Positions 46,026 to 54,604 of a stretch of DNA of 64,000 nucleotides are shown in pieces. The position numbers were made by a program, and so were the translations under genes. Source of the DNA: Nocardiopsis_C rhodophaea (GTDB lineage: Bacteria; Actinomycetota; Actinomycetes; Streptosporangiales; Streptosporangiaceae); NCBI RefSeq assembly GCF_039530945.1, contig NZ_BAAAPC010000006.1, positions 223,013-287,012 of the forward strand, given 5' to 3'. Each line of letters begins with the position of its first letter. The first letter of the stretch is position 1. Under the pieces are notes generated by a model. It was given only the letters and a program-made list of their open reading frames with translations, ran no database searches and was not told where the DNA came from.

Positions 46026-47102
46026 CTACAGCAACTGTGCCAGAACGCGGGTCATTCGACGGGCGGTATCCCGCTCCCGGACAGCGACGCGCAGCCAGTC
46101 CGGCCCGAGGCCCGGAAAGGTGTCCCCGCGCCGCAACGCGATGCCGTGCTCGCGCATCCGCGCCCGCAGCCCCTCCCCGTCCTCCGTCCTGACCAGCAAG
46201 AACGAGGCGGCGGCCGCAGGGGTCACGTGGAGGCCGAGAGCACGCAGGTCCGCGGCGAGCCCGGCACGCTGGTCGCCCAGCTCCCGCGCCCAGGCGTCGG
46301 CCTCGGCCACCGCCTCGGGCGCGCTGCACGCCTCCGTTGCGACGAGGGCGGGGGTCGAAACCGACCACAGCGGCTGCGCGTCGGCCAACCGCGCGACGAG
46401 GGCGGGATCGGCGAGGAGATATCCGGCGCGGAGCCCCGCCAGCCCCCACGTCTTGGTGAGGCTGCGCACCACAACAAGCCCGGGAACATCGGCGCGCCCG
46501 GCCAGCGACTCGGGCTCGCCGGGAACGCAGTCGGCGAACGCCTCGTCCACGACGAGGACACGCCCAGGACGCGCCAGCCGTTCCAGATCGCGTGCCGGGT
46601 GCAGAACGGAGGTGGGGTTGGTGGGGTTACCGACCACGACGAGGTCGGCGTCGTCGGGCACGAGTGCCGGGTCGAGGGTGAAGTCCGGTGGCAGGATGGC
46701 CCGCTCGGCCCGGTGCCCGGCCGCGCGCAGCGCCGCCTCGGGCTCGGTGAACTGCGGATGCACGACCACCGCCCGGCGCGGTGTCAGCACCCGCGCCAGG
46801 AGCACGAAGGCCTCGGCGGCCCCGGCGGTCAGCAGCACGTCGGCCCGGTCGCGCCCGTGCCGCCGTGCCACGGCCCGCCGCGCCGCTGAGGGATCGGGAT
46901 AGGCGGCGAGGTCGGCGACGGACGCACGGATGCGCTCGGCCAGCCATGCGGGCGGTGTCCCGGTCCGCACGTTCACGGCGAAGTCGAGAAGTCCGGGGCC
47001 GGTCTCGGTGTCACCGTGGTGCCGAAGGTCCACCTCGGACTCGCCGGGCATCTTGGACACGAAACCGTCCTCGCCCACGGGTGTCTCCACGCCGTCCCGC
47101 AC
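46026..47102 (-). CDS. cobC: Rv2231c-family PLP aminotransferase (CobC/CobD type)
   Basis: A 358-residue fold-type I PLP enzyme. NVRTGTPPAWL, YPDPSAARRAVA, TAGAAEAF, NPTNPTSVLHP and the PLP lysine in RSLTKTWGLAGLRAGYLL are all visible. The mycobacterial homologue (cobC) and Salmonella CobD decarboxylate L-threonine-O-3-phosphate to the aminopropanol phosphate of the nucleotide loop. The cobalamin surroundings support that over histidinol-phosphate transamination, though HisC-like activity cannot be excluded. GTG 47102 has GAGGT about 8 nt upstream. Confidence 0.85.
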   Translation of the reverse strand: MRDGVETPVGEDGFVSKMPGESEVDLRHHGDTETGPGLLDFAVNVRTGTPPAWLAERIRASVADLAAYPDPSAARRAVARRHGRDRADVLLTAGAAEAFVLLARVLTPRRAVVVHPQFTEPEAALRAAGHRAERAILPPDFTLDPALVPDDADLVVVGNPTNPTSVLHPARDLERLARPGRVLVVDEAFADCVPGEPESLAGRADVPGLVVVRSLTKTWGLAGLRAGYLLADPALVARLADAQPLWSVSTPALVATEACSAPEAVAEADAWARELGDQRAGLAADLRALGLHVTPAAAASFLLVRTEDGEGLRARMREHGIALRRGDTFPGLGPDWLRVAVRERDTARRMTRVLAQLL

Positions 47103-47502
47103 CTGCAGCCACCTCGCTGTTCTCCGCGATTGTCCGGACGACAGCGCACCCTACACCGCCACATATCGCCCGCACGGCCCCGCCCCGCCCGTCGGTGATC
47201 ACGGACAGCGTCTCGATTCGCCTCTGCTGTGCCAGCCCGTGGCCCGTGGTCCCTGGGGCGGCAGCTGGGAGGGGGAGGACCCAGGATGTGCTGGGCGGCC
47301 TCGTCGGCGTGCGTCTTTCCGGTGTTCGGTAGCGAAAAGCGGCAGCACGGGCGGAGGGAGGTGGGGCGCGCCGGTCCCTGCGACGGTCAGGCAGAATCTC
47401 TGTGGTCAGCGCCGGCAGAGGCCGGCGGGCTCACAAGTGGCCACCCGCTCCGCTGAGGACCGGATGGCCACGTCCCGCGGCAAAACCTGTCCTCGCGGTG
47501 GG
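47103..47502. other. Intergenic region between cbiX and cobC
   Basis: A 400-bp gap between two same-strand cobalamin genes. I find no gene. Short self-complementary stretches (GCCGGC pair at 47411-47426; GTGGCCA/TGGCCAC around 47438-47471) may form the cbiX terminator. No cobalamin riboswitch is visible here. Confidence 0.5.
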
Positions 47503-48453
47503 TCAGTGGCCGTGCCCGTGGGCGTGTCCATGGCCGTGGCCATGCCCGTGACCGTGGGCGGGGTCGTCCGGGTGGTGGTGGGGCGTCTGCGGGGCGCCGA
47601 CCTTGGTTTCGAAACCGGGCATGGCGATGCGGTACACGCAGGTGTCGCAGTTCATACGGATGTCCCCGGCCAGTGCCTCGTCGTAGCGTTCGACGATCAT
47701 GTCCGCGAGGCCGTCGCAGTCGCCGATCACCGGCGCGCAGCGGACGTGCAGGTCGGAGTGGTCGGCGGCGAAGGCCATGGACTCGTCCACGACCCGGTCC
47801 GGGAGGATGCCGGAGAACAGGAAGTAGGGCAGCACGACGACCCGGCGCGCACCCAGGCGCCGGATGCGTTCCAGGCCTTCGGACACGCTCGGCCAGGCCA
47901 GGGAGATGAACGCCGGTTCGACGAAGGCGACGCCGCGCTGCTTGGCGTGGCTTTCCTGGAACAGGCGGGCGACCTTGCACACCTCAGCGTTGGCGTCGGG
48001 GTCGGTGGAGCCGCGGCCGACCAAGAGTACGGCGGTCTCCCCCGCCTCGCCGGTTTCCGCGGACGCACCGGTGGGGTCGGAGGCGCATGTGAGGGCATCG
48101 TCGAGCCGCTCGGCGAGCAGCCGGAGCATGGTCGGATGCGGGCCGAGGGGGCGTCCGTAGACGTAGTCGAAGCCGTCGTGCCGTTCCTTCTCGCGGATCA
48201 GCGCGCCCGGGATGTCGCCCTTGGCGTGCCCGGCCGCGACCAGCATAATCGGCACGCTCACCACCCGGCGGTGGCCGCGGCCGTACAGCTCGCCGACCGC
48301 GTCGGTCAGCGGCGGCGGTGAGAGCTCGATGAAGCCCCCCGCGACTTCGCGGTCCCCGAGGCGGCGGTCGAGCCGCTCGACGAACGCCATGAAGTCGGCG
48401 ACGCCCTTCTCGTCCCGGGTGCCATGTCCGACCAGCAACAGCGGGGGTTTCAT
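47503..48453 (-). CDS. cbiX: Sirohydrochlorin cobaltochelatase CbiX, long form
   Basis: A 316-residue long-form CbiX with two chelatase half-domains. Metal-binding histidines are in LLLVGHGTRDEKG and MLVAAGHAKGDIP. Near the C terminus a MNCDTC motif (MxCxxC) precedes a run of His-Gly/His-Ala repeats (HGHGHGHGHAHGHGH); in Bacillus megaterium CbiX the same motif binds a [4Fe-4S] cluster and the His-rich tail binds metal. It inserts Co2+ into sirohydrochlorin, the early-cobalt route. ATG 48453 gives MKPPLLLVGHGTR. It is 106 bp downstream of cobH. Confidence 0.93.
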   Translation of the reverse strand: MKPPLLLVGHGTRDEKGVADFMAFVERLDRRLGDREVAGGFIELSPPPLTDAVGELYGRGHRRVVSVPIMLVAAGHAKGDIPGALIREKERHDGFDYVYGRPLGPHPTMLRLLAERLDDALTCASDPTGASAETGEAGETAVLLVGRGSTDPDANAEVCKVARLFQESHAKQRGVAFVEPAFISLAWPSVSEGLERIRRLGARRVVVLPYFLFSGILPDRVVDESMAFAADHSDLHVRCAPVIGDCDGLADMIVERYDEALAGDIRMNCDTCVYRIAMPGFETKVGAPQTPHHHPDDPAHGHGHGHGHGHAHGHGH

Positions 48454-48559
48454 CGTGGACCTCTCACGTTCTTCTCAAGGTGGCCCCGGCCCGCGGCGGC
48501 CGGGGAGGTTCATACGGTGCGGGCGGTACGGAACCGGCCGGAAGGCCGGGGGCGCGGGA

Positions 48560-49147
48560 TCAGGGGGTGGGCCCGTAGAGCAGGGCGTTCAGCGCGGCGG
48601 CGGCCACGGCCGAGCCCCCTTTCTCCGAGACGTTGCTGACCTGGGGCAGTCCGGACTCGCGAAGGGCCGCTTTGGATTCGGCGGCGCCGACGAACCCGAC
48701 GGGGAGCCCGATAACCAGGAGCGGATCAACGTCGCGGGCGATGATCTCTTCGAGGGCGGTGGGCGCGCATCCCACCACCCAGACCGCGCCGGGGCCGACG
48801 TCGGAGAAGGCGGTGCGGACCGCGGCGGCGGAGCGGGTGATGCCGGTCGCCCGGGCCAGGCGCGCGGCGCTCTCCGCGCCGATATGGCAGACGCTGGGGC
48901 GCGCGGTGATACCGGAGGCGACCATGGCGACATCGGCCACGATGGGCGCGCCGTCGGCCAGGCCGGCCGCGGCGGCGTCCACCGCGGTGTCGTCGATGAC
49001 CAGGTCGGTGGCGTAGTCGAGGTCGGCGCTGGCGTGGATGACCCGTTCGGCGACGGCGCGGCTCAGCGGTGGCAGGTGCCCCAGGTCGACGCGTGACCGC
49101 AGGATGCGGAAGGACTCCACCTCGATCGGATGGACCTGACGGTTCAA
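48560..49147 (-). CDS. cobH: Precorrin-8X methylmutase
   Basis: A 195-residue CobH/CbiC. It moves the C-11 methyl to C-12 to give hydrogenobyrinic or cobyrinic acid. Diagnostic stretches are IEVESFRILRSRVDLGHLPP, VIHASADLDYATDLV, IVADVAMVASGI and GFVGAAESKAAL. The start is TTG 49147, preceded by AAAGGGA 6 nt upstream; no in-frame ATG or GTG fits. It sits between the ferredoxin gene and cbiX, all on the minus strand. Confidence 0.93.
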   Translation of the reverse strand: MNRQVHPIEVESFRILRSRVDLGHLPPLSRAVAERVIHASADLDYATDLVIDDTAVDAAAAGLADGAPIVADVAMVASGITARPSVCHIGAESAARLARATGITRSAAAVRTAFSDVGPGAVWVVGCAPTALEEIIARDVDPLLVIGLPVGFVGAAESKAALRESGLPQVSNVSEKGGSAVAAAALNALLYGPTP

Positions 49148-49244
49148 CTGCGTTCCCTTTCTCCGCTCCGCTGTTCGCCGCTGTCGGGGGTCGTGGTGCC
49201 GGCGCGCGAGCCGATCACCGGTTCGGCGCCGTCCCGGCGTCGGA

Positions 49245-49466
49245 TCACGCGCCGGTATCGCACGGTCCGTCGCCGATCTCGATGATCGCGTCGGCCGGGC
49301 AGACCTCCACGCACTCCAGGCAGCCCGTGCACCGCTCCGGGAGCACGTCGAGCCGGCCCCCGCGCGGGCGGAAGGCGTGCTCCGGGCAGGTCAGCAGGCA
49401 TGCGCCGCACGCCGTGCACGCAGAGGTCACGGCCACGGGCGCCACCGCACGACCGAGTTCAGGCAT
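49245..49466 (-). CDS. Dicluster ferredoxin, 2[4Fe-4S]
   Basis: A 73-residue ferredoxin with two intact CxxCxxCxxxCP motifs: CTACGACLLTCP and CTGCLECVEVCP. It ends GDGPCDTGA, leaving a ninth cysteine. Its place at the head of the ferredoxin-cobH-cbiX block suggests electron supply to a cobalamin step, perhaps cobalt or ring reduction; this is inference. ATG 49466; the 5' side faces the divergent cobalt-transporter riboswitch region. Confidence 0.9.
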   Translation of the reverse strand: MPELGRAVAPVAVTSACTACGACLLTCPEHAFRPRGGRLDVLPERCTGCLECVEVCPADAIIEIGDGPCDTGA

Positions 49467-49686
49467 GGCTCCCCCACGGTGTCGGACCCGGTACCGCCGC
49501 TTCCAGCGGGGCCGCGCCCGGTCACCCTACACGGCCGTCGACCCTCGCCCGCGGGGGTGGTGGTGCCGGGCGCGGCCCGTCCTCCGGCCTCGTCCCGCCC
49601 GCCCCCATCCGGCTCTGGCGCGGCTGAAGCGGCCCCGAACCCGGGTTTCGGCCAGGCCAGCGAGGACTATTGCAAAATCCTGGCTG

Positions 49687-49715
49687 TTGCGGACTGTTCG
49701 TCCAGGGCATACCTT
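49687..49715 (+). promoter_or_regulatory. Promoter of the cbiMNQO riboswitch transcript
   Basis: TTGCGG (49687-49692) and TACCTT (49710-49715) are separated by 17 bp. The predicted transcript start, about 49721, coincides with the 5' strand of riboswitch stem P1 (49722). The rest of the region 49467-49686, up to the divergent ferredoxin gene, shows nothing more. Confidence 0.65.
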
Positions 49716-49920
49716 CGTTGAGCCGTGGTGATCGGGAAGTCCGGTGCGAAACCGGCGCGGCCCTCGCCACTGTGAACGGGAAGCCCGGTGCCCCGTCGCC
49801 CGCAGCCAGCGGGGTGGACGGCTGGCGGCCACTGGGGGGAACGTCCGGTCGCGGACGCGCCCCCTGGGAAGGTCGGCAGCGGGCGTCGACCCGCAGCCAG
49901 GAGACCGGCCACGGCACGCG
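49716..49920 (+). ncRNA. Cobalamin (AdoCbl) riboswitch
   Basis: Recognised from the conserved core: GGGAAGTCCGGTGCGAAACC at 49734-49753, then CTCGCCACTGTGA, and the 3' B12 box AGCCAGGAGACCGGCC at 49894-49909. GCCGTGG (49722-49728) pairs with CCACGGC (49908-49914) to close P1. It precedes cbiM by about 45 nt. In this class ligand binding shuts off downstream expression, so high cobalamin should lower cobalt uptake. Confidence 0.93.
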
Positions 49921-49960
49921 ACGACCGTCCACGAGGTGTTGGAGAGTTGGTCCCCCACAC

Positions 49961-50677
49961 ATGCATATCGCCGAAGGATTCCTCCCGCCCGTCCACGCCG
50001 TGGCCTGGACCGCTGCCTCAGCGCCGTTCGTCATTCACGGCGTGCGCTCGCTGACCACGACGATCCGCGACAATCCCGAGTCCAAGCTGCTCCTCGGCGC
50101 CGCCGGCGCGTTCTGCTTCGTACTGTCCGCCCTGAAGATCCCGTCAGTCACGGGCAGCAGCTCCCACCCGGCCGGGACCGGCCTCGGAGCGGTGCTCTTC
50201 CGACCACCGATCATGGCCGCCCTTGGCACCATCACCCTGCTGTTCCAGGCGTTACTCCTCGCTCACGGCGGCCTCACCACACTCGGTGCCAACGTCTTCT
50301 CGCTCGCGATCGCCGGACCGTGGGTCGCCTACGGCGTCTACCGGCTCGTACGCCTGGTGACCAGGGCGCTCCCGGAGAACACCTCGCTGGGCCTGGCGGT
50401 GTTCTTCGCGGCCAGCCTCGCCAGCCTCGGCACCTACTCGGTGACCAGCCTGCAGCTCGCTCTCGCCTTTCCCGACGCGCAGAGCGGCGTCCTGGGTGCG
50501 TTCGTCAAGTTCGGCGCCATTTTTTCGGTCACCCAGATTCCGCTCGCGATCATCGAGGGTCTGGTGACCGTCATCATCGTGCGGCTGCTGATCGGCGCGA
50601 GCCGCAGTGAGCTCCTCCGGCTCGGCGTGCTCCGTTCCGCGGCCTCCGCCACCCCGGCCGAGCGAAAGGCGGTGTGA
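49961..50677 (+). CDS. cbiM: Cobalt ECF transporter substrate-binding membrane protein CbiM
   Basis: A 238-residue integral membrane protein. The N terminus is MHIAEGFLPPVHAVAW: the mature MHIAEGFLP, in which His2 and the free N-terminal amine coordinate the metal, is diagnostic for CbiM. SSSHPAGTGLGAVLF and QALLLAHGGLTTLGAN are also conserved. It is the S-component of the CbiMNQO cobalt importer. ATG 49961 is fixed by this requirement for an exposed N-terminus. It is controlled by the upstream riboswitch. Confidence 0.95.
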   Translation: MHIAEGFLPPVHAVAWTAASAPFVIHGVRSLTTTIRDNPESKLLLGAAGAFCFVLSALKIPSVTGSSSHPAGTGLGAVLFRPPIMAALGTITLLFQALLLAHGGLTTLGANVFSLAIAGPWVAYGVYRLVRLVTRALPENTSLGLAVFFAASLASLGTYSVTSLQLALAFPDAQSGVLGAFVKFGAIFSVTQIPLAIIEGLVTVIIVRLLIGASRSELLRLGVLRSAASATPAERKAV

Positions 50678-50680
50678 GTG

Positions 50681-51148
50681 ATGACGCCCACCAATCCCAC
50701 CCAGCCGACCGACCCGCACAGCGAACCCCGCCGGGAGGGCGGGCGGCCACCCCGAGCGTGGGCCACCTGGGCCATGGTGGCCGCCATCGCGGCGATCGCC
50801 GTACTGCCGATAGCGATCGGCGCGGGCGACGGCCTCGACGAACCCTTCGCCGGTGCCGACGGGCAGGGGCAGCAGGCCGTCGAGGACATCGATCCGGGCT
50901 ACGAGCCGTGGTTCACGCCGATCATCGAGGTGCCCTCCACCGAGACCGAGTCAGGGCTCTTCGCGCTGCAGGCCGCCATCGGCTCGGGCATCGTCTGCTA
51001 CTACTTCGGTGTCGTGCGCACCCGTGCCCGAATGCGCGCTGAGGCAGAGGGGGGACAGCCCGCCGCCGATACGGGCGACGCGGACGCGACGGGCGGATCC
51101 GCGGCGAGCGGAGGCGACCGGGACGGCTCCCTCCCGGGCCACGGCTGA
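50681..51148 (+). CDS. cbiN: Cobalt transport protein CbiN
   Basis: A 155-residue protein with two membrane helices (about 33-50 and 93-112) and between them the CbiN loop EDIDPGYEPWFTPI. CbiN contacts CbiM and promotes metal insertion. It is longer than typical CbiN (about 100 residues) owing to polar N- and C-terminal extensions. It begins 3 bp after the cbiM stop. Confidence 0.9.
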   Translation: MTPTNPTQPTDPHSEPRREGGRPPRAWATWAMVAAIAAIAVLPIAIGAGDGLDEPFAGADGQGQQAVEDIDPGYEPWFTPIIEVPSTETESGLFALQAAIGSGIVCYYFGVVRTRARMRAEAEGGQPAADTGDADATGGSAASGGDRDGSLPGHG

Positions 51149-51160
51149 GCGCCGGCGCCG

Positions 51161-51931
51161 ATGCTGGCCATCGATGCCGCCGCCTACAAGAGCCCGTGGC
51201 GCGATGTGCACCCGGCCGTTAAGGGCACCCTCTTCGGCGGCCTGCTGCTCTGCGCCCTCGTCCTCCCGACCTGGCCGGGTGCCGCGATCACGGCGGCGAC
51301 CGCCCTCGTCGTGGCCTTCGGCCCGGCGGGGGTGGAGCCGCGCGCTTTCGTCCGCGCAGCGTGGGCGCCGCTGCTGTTCATCCTCACCGGATCGGTGACA
51401 CTGCTGTTCAGCGTCGGCGTCTCCGGTGACGCGGCCACCGGTCCCGCGTGGGGGCCGGTGGCGTGGGACCCCGACGGCCTGGAGCGGGCCGCGAACATCG
51501 TCGGCCGCGCGTCGACGGCGCTGATCTGCCAGCTGCTGTTCGCGTTAACCACCCCGCTCGCCGACCTGCTGCCCCGCCTCACCCGCATCGGGTTGCCGAC
51601 CGCGGTGGTGGAGATGATCGCGCTGATCTACCGGATGCTGTTCGTGACACTCGACACCGCCCGCCGCATCGGCACCGGGCAGGCCGGGCGACTGGGCTAC
51701 GCGAGCCGACGCGCCTGGATCCGGTCGGTCGGCTCCCTGGGCGCCGCCCTGTTCATCCGCTCCTACGACCGGGCCCAGCGCATGCAGCGGGGCCTGGAAT
51801 GCCGGGGGTACACCGGCGAACTGACCGTCCTCGTCGACCCGCTGCCGCTGCGCCCGCGGGCGCTGCTCGCGGCCGCTACTGTCCCGATCCTCGTCGCCAC
51901 GGCGACCATCGGCCTCGGAGTCTGGCTGTGA
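51161..51931 (+). CDS. cbiQ: Cobalt ECF transporter T component CbiQ
   Basis: A 256-residue membrane protein with about five to six helices. The coupling-helix signatures of ECF T components are RSYDRAQRMQRGLECRG near the C terminus and an Arg-containing helix TLDTARRIGTGQAGR. It links the ATPase to CbiM. It follows cbiN by 12 bp and overlaps cbiO by 4 bp (GTGA), so the four genes form one operon. Confidence 0.93.
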   Translation: MLAIDAAAYKSPWRDVHPAVKGTLFGGLLLCALVLPTWPGAAITAATALVVAFGPAGVEPRAFVRAAWAPLLFILTGSVTLLFSVGVSGDAATGPAWGPVAWDPDGLERAANIVGRASTALICQLLFALTTPLADLLPRLTRIGLPTAVVEMIALIYRMLFVTLDTARRIGTGQAGRLGYASRRAWIRSVGSLGAALFIRSYDRAQRMQRGLECRGYTGELTVLVDPLPLRPRALLAAATVPILVATATIGLGVWL

Positions 51932-52803
51932 CCCCTCTCGACCTCTCGTCCGACGGTGCGCCCACCACCGCACCCACCGTGCTGGCCGGCCGCGGCCTGA
52001 CCTTCGCCTACGACGACGCCGAACCCGTCTTCACCGACCTCACGGTGGGGGTGGGGAGGGGCGAAGTGCTGGCCGTGCTCGGTCCGAACGGCGGCGGCAA
52101 GACCACCCTGCTGCGGCTGCTCGCCGGGAGCCTGCGCCCGCGGTCCGGGGAGATCGTGCTGGACGGAACGGAGGTGCCGCAGAACCGGCGCGGCATCGGC
52201 GGCCTGCGCCGCCGTGTCCAGCTCGTCTTCCAGGACCCCGACGACCAGTTGTTCTCGGCGAGCGTGCGGCAGGACGTGTCGTTCGGGCCGCTCAACCAGG
52301 GGCTGGCCGCCGACGACGTGCGCGAGCGCGTCGAGTGGGCGCTCGATGCCCTGGACATCACCGGACTCGCCGCCCAGCCCACCCACCTGCTCTCCTACGG
52401 CCAGCGCAAGCGCGTGGTGCTGGCCGGAGCCGTGGCGATGCGCCCCTCCGTCCTCATCCTGGACGAGCCGACCGCCGGGCTCGATCCGAGCGGGGTGGAG
52501 TCGCTGCTCGCCACGCTGGAAGGGCTGCGCGCCTCCGGAACGACGCTGGTGGTCTCCACCCACGAGGTGGACCTGGCCTACCGGTGGGCGGACCGCGCCC
52601 TGGTCATCGACCACGGCCTGCTCGGGTCCGGGCCGGTCCACGAGGTGCTGGGCGACGCCGCTCTACTGGCCGCGGCCCGGCTGCGACCGGCCTGGGGGCC
52701 CGCCGTGGGCCGGGCGCTGCGCACGAGCGGGCTGCTCCCTGAGGGTGTCGCCGATCCCCGCACTCCGGAGGAGGTCGCCGCGGTGCTCGACGGCCACCGC
52801 TGA
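51928..52803 (+). CDS. cbiO: Cobalt ECF transporter ATPase CbiO
   Basis: A 291-residue ABC ATPase. Walker A GPNGGGKTT, Q-loop QLVFQDPDDQLFS (the QDPDDQ segment typical of ECF ATPases), signature LSYGQRKRV with Tyr replacing the first Gly of LSGGQ, and Walker B LILDEPTAGLD. As the only ATPase of the set it would act as a homodimer. GTG 51928 overlaps the cbiQ stop. Confidence 0.94.
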   Translation: MTPLDLSSDGAPTTAPTVLAGRGLTFAYDDAEPVFTDLTVGVGRGEVLAVLGPNGGGKTTLLRLLAGSLRPRSGEIVLDGTEVPQNRRGIGGLRRRVQLVFQDPDDQLFSASVRQDVSFGPLNQGLAADDVRERVEWALDALDITGLAAQPTHLLSYGQRKRVVLAGAVAMRPSVLILDEPTAGLDPSGVESLLATLEGLRASGTTLVVSTHEVDLAYRWADRALVIDHGLLGSGPVHEVLGDAALLAAARLRPAWGPAVGRALRTSGLLPEGVADPRTPEEVAAVLDGHR

Positions 52804-52804
52804 T

Positions 52805-52857
52805 CTCGGGGATGCCGGGGTCGGGGCCGCTGGTGAGAAGCCCGGTATCCCCGCGAG
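52805..52857. terminator. Bidirectional terminator between cbiO and cbiG-cobJ
   Basis: GGGGAT and CCGGG (52808-52813, 52815-52819) pair with CCCGG and ATCCCC (52841-52845, 52847-52852), with a G-T pair between and three extra pairs at the base. It fills the gap between the convergent genes. Confidence 0.7.
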
Positions 52858-52858
52858 G

Positions 52859-54604
52859 TCAGCCCTTCCATGTGTAGCCGCGGGGGGTGACGAAGCGCCC
52901 GGCGACGGCCCGGCTCGCCGAGCTACCGACGAGCACCACCGTGAACATGTCCACGGCGTCTACTCCCCCGGCCAGCATCTCCTCAAGCGTGGTCATGGTG
53001 ACGCACTCCCCCTCGCGGGAGGCGTTGTGCACGTGGCCGACGGGGGTGGCCGCGGGCCGGTGCTCCGCCAGGATCTCCAGCGCGCGGGGCAGCTGCCAGT
53101 CGCGCTTGCGGCTGCGCGGGTTGTAGAAGCAGACGGTGAAGTCGCCCTCGGCCGCCGCGCGCACCCGGCGCTCGATCGCCTCCCACGGGGTGTGCAGGTC
53201 CGACAGCGAGATATAGGCGTGGTCGTGGCCGAGCGGGGCGCCGAGCAGGTTGGACGCGGCGACGGCCGCGGTGATACCGGGGACCCCCACCACCTCGATG
53301 TCGGGCCCGGCGAAGTCCAGGGCGGGGCTGGCCATGGCGTAGACCCCCGCGTCGCCGGACCCGATGAGCGCCACGGCCGCGCCGGTCCGTGCCTCCTCGA
53401 CAGCGGTGCGGGCGCGCTCCTCTTCCTGGCCCAGACCGCTGACCAGGATTCGGGTTCCGGGCCGCAGCAGGTCGCGCACCTGGTCGACATACTGGTCGAG
53501 GCCCACCACGACGGACGCGCGCCGCAGTTCGGCAACGGCCCGGGGGGCGGTCAGGTCGCGGGCGCCCGGCCCCAGGCCGACGACGGCCAGGCGTCCCCGC
53601 GGACGCACCCGGGCAACGGCCGCGGTGGCGTTGGCGGTCTTGCGCTTGGAGGCGACCAGCTCGGCACCGCGCCCGGCGCTCGCCGCACCGCGCAGCGCGG
53701 CGGCCTCGGCGACGCTGGGGGTGCCGACCTCGGCGCGCACCACCTCGCTGGGGTTAGGCACCTCCACGTCGGCGAGCTCGGCCGCGGCGTAGGTCACCAC
53801 GTCCCAGCCGCGCCGGGCGGCGGCCCGCAGGATGCCCTCCTCGTCCGCCTTCAGGTCGACGGTGGCCACCGCCCGCACGGACTCCGGGGCCAGCAGGGCA
53901 TCGGCGAGCACCCCGTCGATGAGGTCGCCCACCTCGTCGGCGCTCACCCCGCGTGCTGAGCCGACGCCCACGACCAGCGAGCGGGGCCGGTAGACGGCGG
54001 TGGGAGGTTGCTCGCCAACCGGGCCGTCGTCACACTGGTCGCTCACCCGGATCACGGCGGCGGCCTCGCCCATCGGTATCCGCGCGCAGACGCCGTCCGG
54101 GAGCGGCGGGAGTGGCCATCCCTCGGCGCCCTCCAGCCGGACCGGATCGCCGGAGAGGACCGCGGCGCCGACGGCGGCGAGCGGCCCGCGGTCGACGAGC
54201 GTGAACCCCAGATCCTCACCGTAGGAGTCGAGCGGCGTGGTGCGCGTACTGTCGCTGGCCGTGGTGATGACGGGGCGGCAGCCGAGGACGCCCGCGACGC
54301 GCTCGGCGAGCTCGTTGGCGCCGTGGTGGCCGCCGAGGAGCGCGACGGCGTGGTCCCAGGACTCGTCGACGCAGACAACGGGCGGGTCGGCGGTCTTGTC
54401 GCCGAGCAGAGGGGCGAGGACCCGGACGGTGGCGCCGACCGCCAGGAAGCTCAGCACCGCCCCGCACTCGGTGAACGCGGTGCGCAGCGCCTCGGCGGGG
54501 CGCTCGGCGGTGATGGTGCGCACCGTCCCCGGCCATGCCGTGGCCAGCCGCTCGGCGGCGGCCCGCCCGCGTGCCGTGACGGCGATGACGCCGATGTCGC
54601 TCAT
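52859..54604 (-). CDS. CbiG-CobJ fusion: cobalt-precorrin-5A hydrolase and precorrin-3B C17-methyltransferase
   Basis: A 581-residue bifunctional enzyme. Residues 1-~320 are CbiG: N domain with SFLAVGATVRVLAPLL and HHGANELAERVA, C domain with LVVGVGSARGVSADEV. From ~333 comes CobJ: LAVVGLGPGARDLTAPRAV, SGDAGVYAMASP, GVPGITAAVAASNLLGAPLGHD. CobJ methylates C-17 and contracts the ring; CbiG opens the resulting lactone and belongs to the early-cobalt route. ATG 54604 overlaps the cobL stop by 4 bp (ATGA). Confidence 0.93.
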   Translation of the reverse strand: MSDIGVIAVTARGRAAAERLATAWPGTVRTITAERPAEALRTAFTECGAVLSFLAVGATVRVLAPLLGDKTADPPVVCVDESWDHAVALLGGHHGANELAERVAGVLGCRPVITTASDSTRTTPLDSYGEDLGFTLVDRGPLAAVGAAVLSGDPVRLEGAEGWPLPPLPDGVCARIPMGEAAAVIRVSDQCDDGPVGEQPPTAVYRPRSLVVGVGSARGVSADEVGDLIDGVLADALLAPESVRAVATVDLKADEEGILRAAARRGWDVVTYAAAELADVEVPNPSEVVRAEVGTPSVAEAAALRGAASAGRGAELVASKRKTANATAAVARVRPRGRLAVVGLGPGARDLTAPRAVAELRRASVVVGLDQYVDQVRDLLRPGTRILVSGLGQEEERARTAVEEARTGAAVALIGSGDAGVYAMASPALDFAGPDIEVVGVPGITAAVAASNLLGAPLGHDHAYISLSDLHTPWEAIERRVRAAAEGDFTVCFYNPRSRKRDWQLPRALEILAEHRPAATPVGHVHNASREGECVTMTTLEEMLAGGVDAVDMFTVVLVGSSASRAVAGRFVTPRGYTWKG

